A stretch of 64,000 nt of DNA from contig JBLWUQ010000002.1 of assembly GCA_048268845.1 (NCBI GenBank), forward strand, positions 124,001 through 188,000, given 5' to 3'. Below the pieces are notes generated by a model, which was given only the letters and a program-made list of their open reading frames with translations, had not been told where the DNA came from and searched no databases. This document shows positions 61,841 to 64,000 of this stretch, piece after piece (position 1 is the first letter of the stretch; the number at the start of each line of letters is the position of its first letter). A program made the position numbers and the translations under genes. Origin of the DNA: Muriiphilus sp048268845. GTDB lineage: Bacteria; Pseudomonadota; Alphaproteobacteria; Rhodobacterales; Rhodobacteraceae.

Positions 61841-62960
61841 ACCTGATGCAGACTTCTCGCCGCCAGAGACTCGCGGCACGGAGGGGGACATCCCGGCGCT
61901 GGAGATCCGGGGGTTGTCGAAATCCTTCGGCAAGTTCGTGGCGCTTCAGGACATTGACCTCGACATCAAGCAGGGGGAATTCGTCTGCTTTCTCGGGCCT
62001 TCGGGCTGCGGCAAGACCACGTTGCTGCGTGCCATTGCCGGCCTCTCCATGCAGAATGTCGGCACGATCCGTCAAAACGGCCGCGACATCTCGTATCTGC
62101 CCGTGACCCAGCGCGATTTCGGCATCGTGTTCCAGTCCTATGCGCTGTTTCCCAACCTCTCTGTCGAGCGCAATGTGGGCTACGGCCTGCACCGCGCCGG
62201 GCTGTCAAGAGAGGCACGCCGGGCACGCGTCGATGAACTCCTGCAAATGGTCGGCCTTGAAGGCCACGCCAAGAAATACCCCGCCCAGCTTTCAGGCGGC
62301 CAGCAGCAGCGCGTCGCGCTGGCACGCGCATTGGCGCCGTCACCCGGCCTCCTCCTGCTCGATGAGCCGTTGAGCGCGCTCGATGCCCAGGTCCGTATTC
62401 ACCTGCGCGACCAGCTCACGCAGTTGCAGCGCAGCCTCGGTGTCACCACGATCATGGTCACGCATGACCAGAACGAGGCGCTGGCCATCGCGGACCGGAT
62501 CGTCGTGATGAACCACGGCAAGGTCGAGCAGATCGGGACGCCTGAGGACGTGTTCTCGAACCCGGCATCGCCCTTCGTTGCGGGGTTCCTCGGAGACATG
62601 AATTTCATCCCCGGCATTGTCAGAAACGGCAGGATCCTGGCCGGAGAAGGTCTCGAAATCTCGGCGCCGAAGCTGGGCGCATTCGCCGACGGGCGCGAGG
62701 TCAGTTTCTGCATCAGACCGGCGGATATCGAGATCGGGCCGCTGGTTGCCGATCTGCCGAACAAGCTTGATGCAAGGATCGAAACCATCTCGTTCCGGGG
62801 CAACTTCTACTATCTCGTGCTGGACTCGCCTGTCCTTGGCCAGAAACTGGAGGTCGAGATATCCAGCACGGCCTGGCCAAGCCTCGACCTGCACGAGGGT
62901 TCCATGATCACCATCGCCTTCCCCGAGGCAAAGCTGCACGTTTTCCCGAAGGATCAGTGA
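61824..62960 (+). CDS. ABC transporter ATPase (PhnT2/FbpC-like)
   Basis: 378 aa. Walker A GPSGCGKTT, Q-loop QSYALFPNLSV, signature LSGGQQQR, Walker B LLLLDEPLSALD and switch VTHDQNEALAIADR are intact. A C-terminal TOBE-type regulatory region follows at about 270-375. I place the start at MQSVLEPDAD, which overlaps the phosphatase gene by 17 nt; this gives an N-terminal extension of about 25 residues before the ABC domain. It energises the fused permease encoded upstream. Confidence 0.92.
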   Translation: MQSVLEPDADFSPPETRGTEGDIPALEIRGLSKSFGKFVALQDIDLDIKQGEFVCFLGPSGCGKTTLLRAIAGLSMQNVGTIRQNGRDISYLPVTQRDFGIVFQSYALFPNLSVERNVGYGLHRAGLSREARRARVDELLQMVGLEGHAKKYPAQLSGGQQQRVALARALAPSPGLLLLDEPLSALDAQVRIHLRDQLTQLQRSLGVTTIMVTHDQNEALAIADRIVVMNHGKVEQIGTPEDVFSNPASPFVAGFLGDMNFIPGIVRNGRILAGEGLEISAPKLGAFADGREVSFCIRPADIEIGPLVADLPNKLDARIETISFRGNFYYLVLDSPVLGQKLEVEISSTAWPSLDLHEGSMITIAFPEAKLHVFPKDQ

Positions 62961-63072
62961 AGACGTCACGCGGAACCGGCCCGTCGCGCTTGCAGCGGCG
63001 GTGGGATGGCGGTGGCAATTCGGCGGATGAACGACGCTTGCCGCCCGCAGGACGTCGCGAAACAGGATGCCG

Positions 63073-64000
63073 TCACGGTGTCCGGGCAAGCTCCGGTGAC
63101 GCAAGGAACGACGCAAGTGCGGCAACGGCCGCCGCCATGTCCTGCGGCGCGGCGAACTCGTCGGGGCGGTGGCTGACGCCATCGCGGCAGCGGACGAACA
63201 GCATCGCGACCGGGCAGAGATCGGCCATCGCCGAGGCGTCATGGGTGGCGCCGGAGGGCAGGCGCGGGGCGGCTTTGCCGGTTGTCGTCGTCACCGCGTC
63301 CGCGAGCCGGTCGGACATGGTCGGATCGCACGGGGTCGCCGCCTGCGCATAGCTGCGCTGCATCTCGAGGCCAAGGCCACGCGAAGCGGACATCTGCCGT
63401 GCAAAAGCGGTGAGCGCCGCGCCCGCCGCTTCGCGCACCGCGTCGTCGGGTGCGCGCAACTCAACCGTCATGCGCACCTCGCGCGGCACCGCGTTGACCG
63501 CGCCGGGGGCGAGGGCGAGCGTGCCGACGGTTCCGAGCAGACCCGCCGTCGCGCGCGCCAGCCGGTCAACCTCGGTGACCAGCGCCGCCGCCCCCACCAG
63601 CGCGTCGCGGCGCAGGGCCATCGGTATTGTTCCGGCATGCCCGGTCTCGCCGGTCAGCACGACACCGTGCCGCTCGATACCGCATATCGCGGTGACCACG
63701 CCAAGGGCATCGCCCTGGCGCTCCAGCACCGGACCCTGTTCGATATGGACCTCCAGATAACCCAGCACGGTCGCCGGATCGCGAGCAAGGCCGGGCAGCG
63801 CGTCGGGGTCGAGGCCGAAGCCGGTCATCGCCGCGCGCAGCGGCACGCCGTCGGCATCGGCCATGTCGAGCACGCCGGGATCGAAGGTTCCGGCAAGGGC
63901 GCGCGGGCCGATCAGGGCGGTCGGGAAACGGACGCCCTCTTCATCGGCAAAGGCCATGACCTCGACCGCGAAGGGCAGGGCGATGCCTTGGTCGCGCAGC
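63073..64000 (-). CDS. M20-family N-carbamoyl-amino acid / allantoate amidohydrolase (partial, 5' end beyond window)
   Basis: The last 309 codons of an AllC/HyuC-type enzyme; the N-terminal third, with the first metal ligands, lies beyond the right edge. Reading continues in frame to base 64000 (AVEVMAFADEEG is the usual ligand strand with a Glu pair). Also visible are YLEVHIEQGPVLE, the dimerisation-domain GHAGTIPMALRRDAL, and the C-terminal ligand in DGVSHRPDEF. It is a diverged paralogue of the gene at 14961. It converges with the ABC ATPase gene across a 112-bp gap. A role in ureide or N-carbamoyl amino acid use is expected. Confidence 0.88.
   Translation of the reverse strand, partial: LRDQGIALPFAVEVMAFADEEGVRFPTALIGPRALAGTFDPGVLDMADADGVPLRAAMTGFGLDPDALPGLARDPATVLGYLEVHIEQGPVLERQGDALGVVTAICGIERHGVVLTGETGHAGTIPMALRRDALVGAAALVTEVDRLARATAGLLGTVGTLALAPGAVNAVPREVRMTVELRAPDDAVREAAGAALTAFARQMSASRGLGLEMQRSYAQAATPCDPTMSDRLADAVTTTTGKAAPRLPSGATHDASAMADLCPVAMLFVRCRDGVSHRPDEFAAPQDMAAAVAALASFLASPELARTP

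Noticed and set aside
58116..62960. Firm assignment as a 2-aminoethylphosphonate uptake system
   Set aside because: The resemblance is from memory, and no phosphonate-degrading gene is present; a phosphatase gene in the operon points to phosphate esters. Kept as PhnS2-like only.

Overview
The window looks like chromosomal accessory DNA from a marine or soil alphaproteobacterium of the Rhodobacterales (Roseobacter/Paracoccus type). The evidence is high G+C, dense gene packing with many ATGA/GTGA overlaps, TRAP and Dpp-type transporters, Pyl-free MttB and dimethylglycine dehydrogenase homologues, and an intergenic hairpin repeat ending in GACAGATGAAA that I associate with this order. No rRNA, tRNA, CRISPR, prophage or insertion sequence was seen. 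Almost everything is uptake, catabolism and regulation for small nitrogen compounds.

Region 1 (1-16187): a DksA/TraR-type protein and an aromatic aminotransferase, then two minus-strand blocks. Block A reads cyclic amidohydrolase, UbiD decarboxylase, TRAP dctP-dctQ-dctM, and a histidine-ammonia-lyase family (MIO) enzyme. Block B reads M20 N-carbamoyl-amino-acid hydrolase, DUF917 protein, urocanase homologue and a LysR regulator. A ubiX gene lies between the blocks. The lyase and the urocanase both carry changes at positions that are conserved in HutH and HutU, and hutI and hutG are absent. My best hypothesis is a non-canonical imidazole pathway such as ergothioneine breakdown (lyase, thiourocanate hydratase, hydantoin-ring opening, carbamoyl-glutamate hydrolysis). 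This is inference.

Region 2 (16310-22842): two divergent, architecturally odd LysR regulators, one HTH-HTH-effector and one HTH-effector-HTH-effector, next to a two-subunit acyl-CoA dehydrogenase and a class III CoA-transferase.

Region 3 (23048-30617): a non-pyrrolysine MttB-family methyltransferase and two paralogous dimethylglycine/sarcosine dehydrogenase-like enzymes in one operon, with a divergent LysR gene that carries a perfect ATC-N9-GAT box. Region 4 (30671-44352): a carnitine/crotonobetaine locus with cdhR, BKACE cleavage enzyme, carnitine dehydrogenase-thioesterase fusion, SDR, acyl-CoA dehydrogenase, NDP-forming acyl-CoA ligase, caiD-like dehydratase and a Dpp-type ABC importer. 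Carnitine breakdown yields glycine betaine, which could feed region 3.

Region 5 (44551-56987): an MFS transporter, then what looks like a self-contained sigma-54 unit. It has an rpoN paralogue, a Dpp importer operon with a C45 autoproteolytic hydrolase and an enhancer-binding activator lacking a sensor domain, and a DUF1446/DUF4387 pair. Nearly identical -24/-12 promoters precede the importer operon and the DUF1446 operon. Region 6 (57068-64000): a LysR gene, a PhnS2/PhnT2/PhnU2-like ABC importer operon containing an inositol-monophosphatase-family phosphatase and a strong intercistronic hairpin, and the 3' part of a second M20 amidohydrolase cut by the window end.
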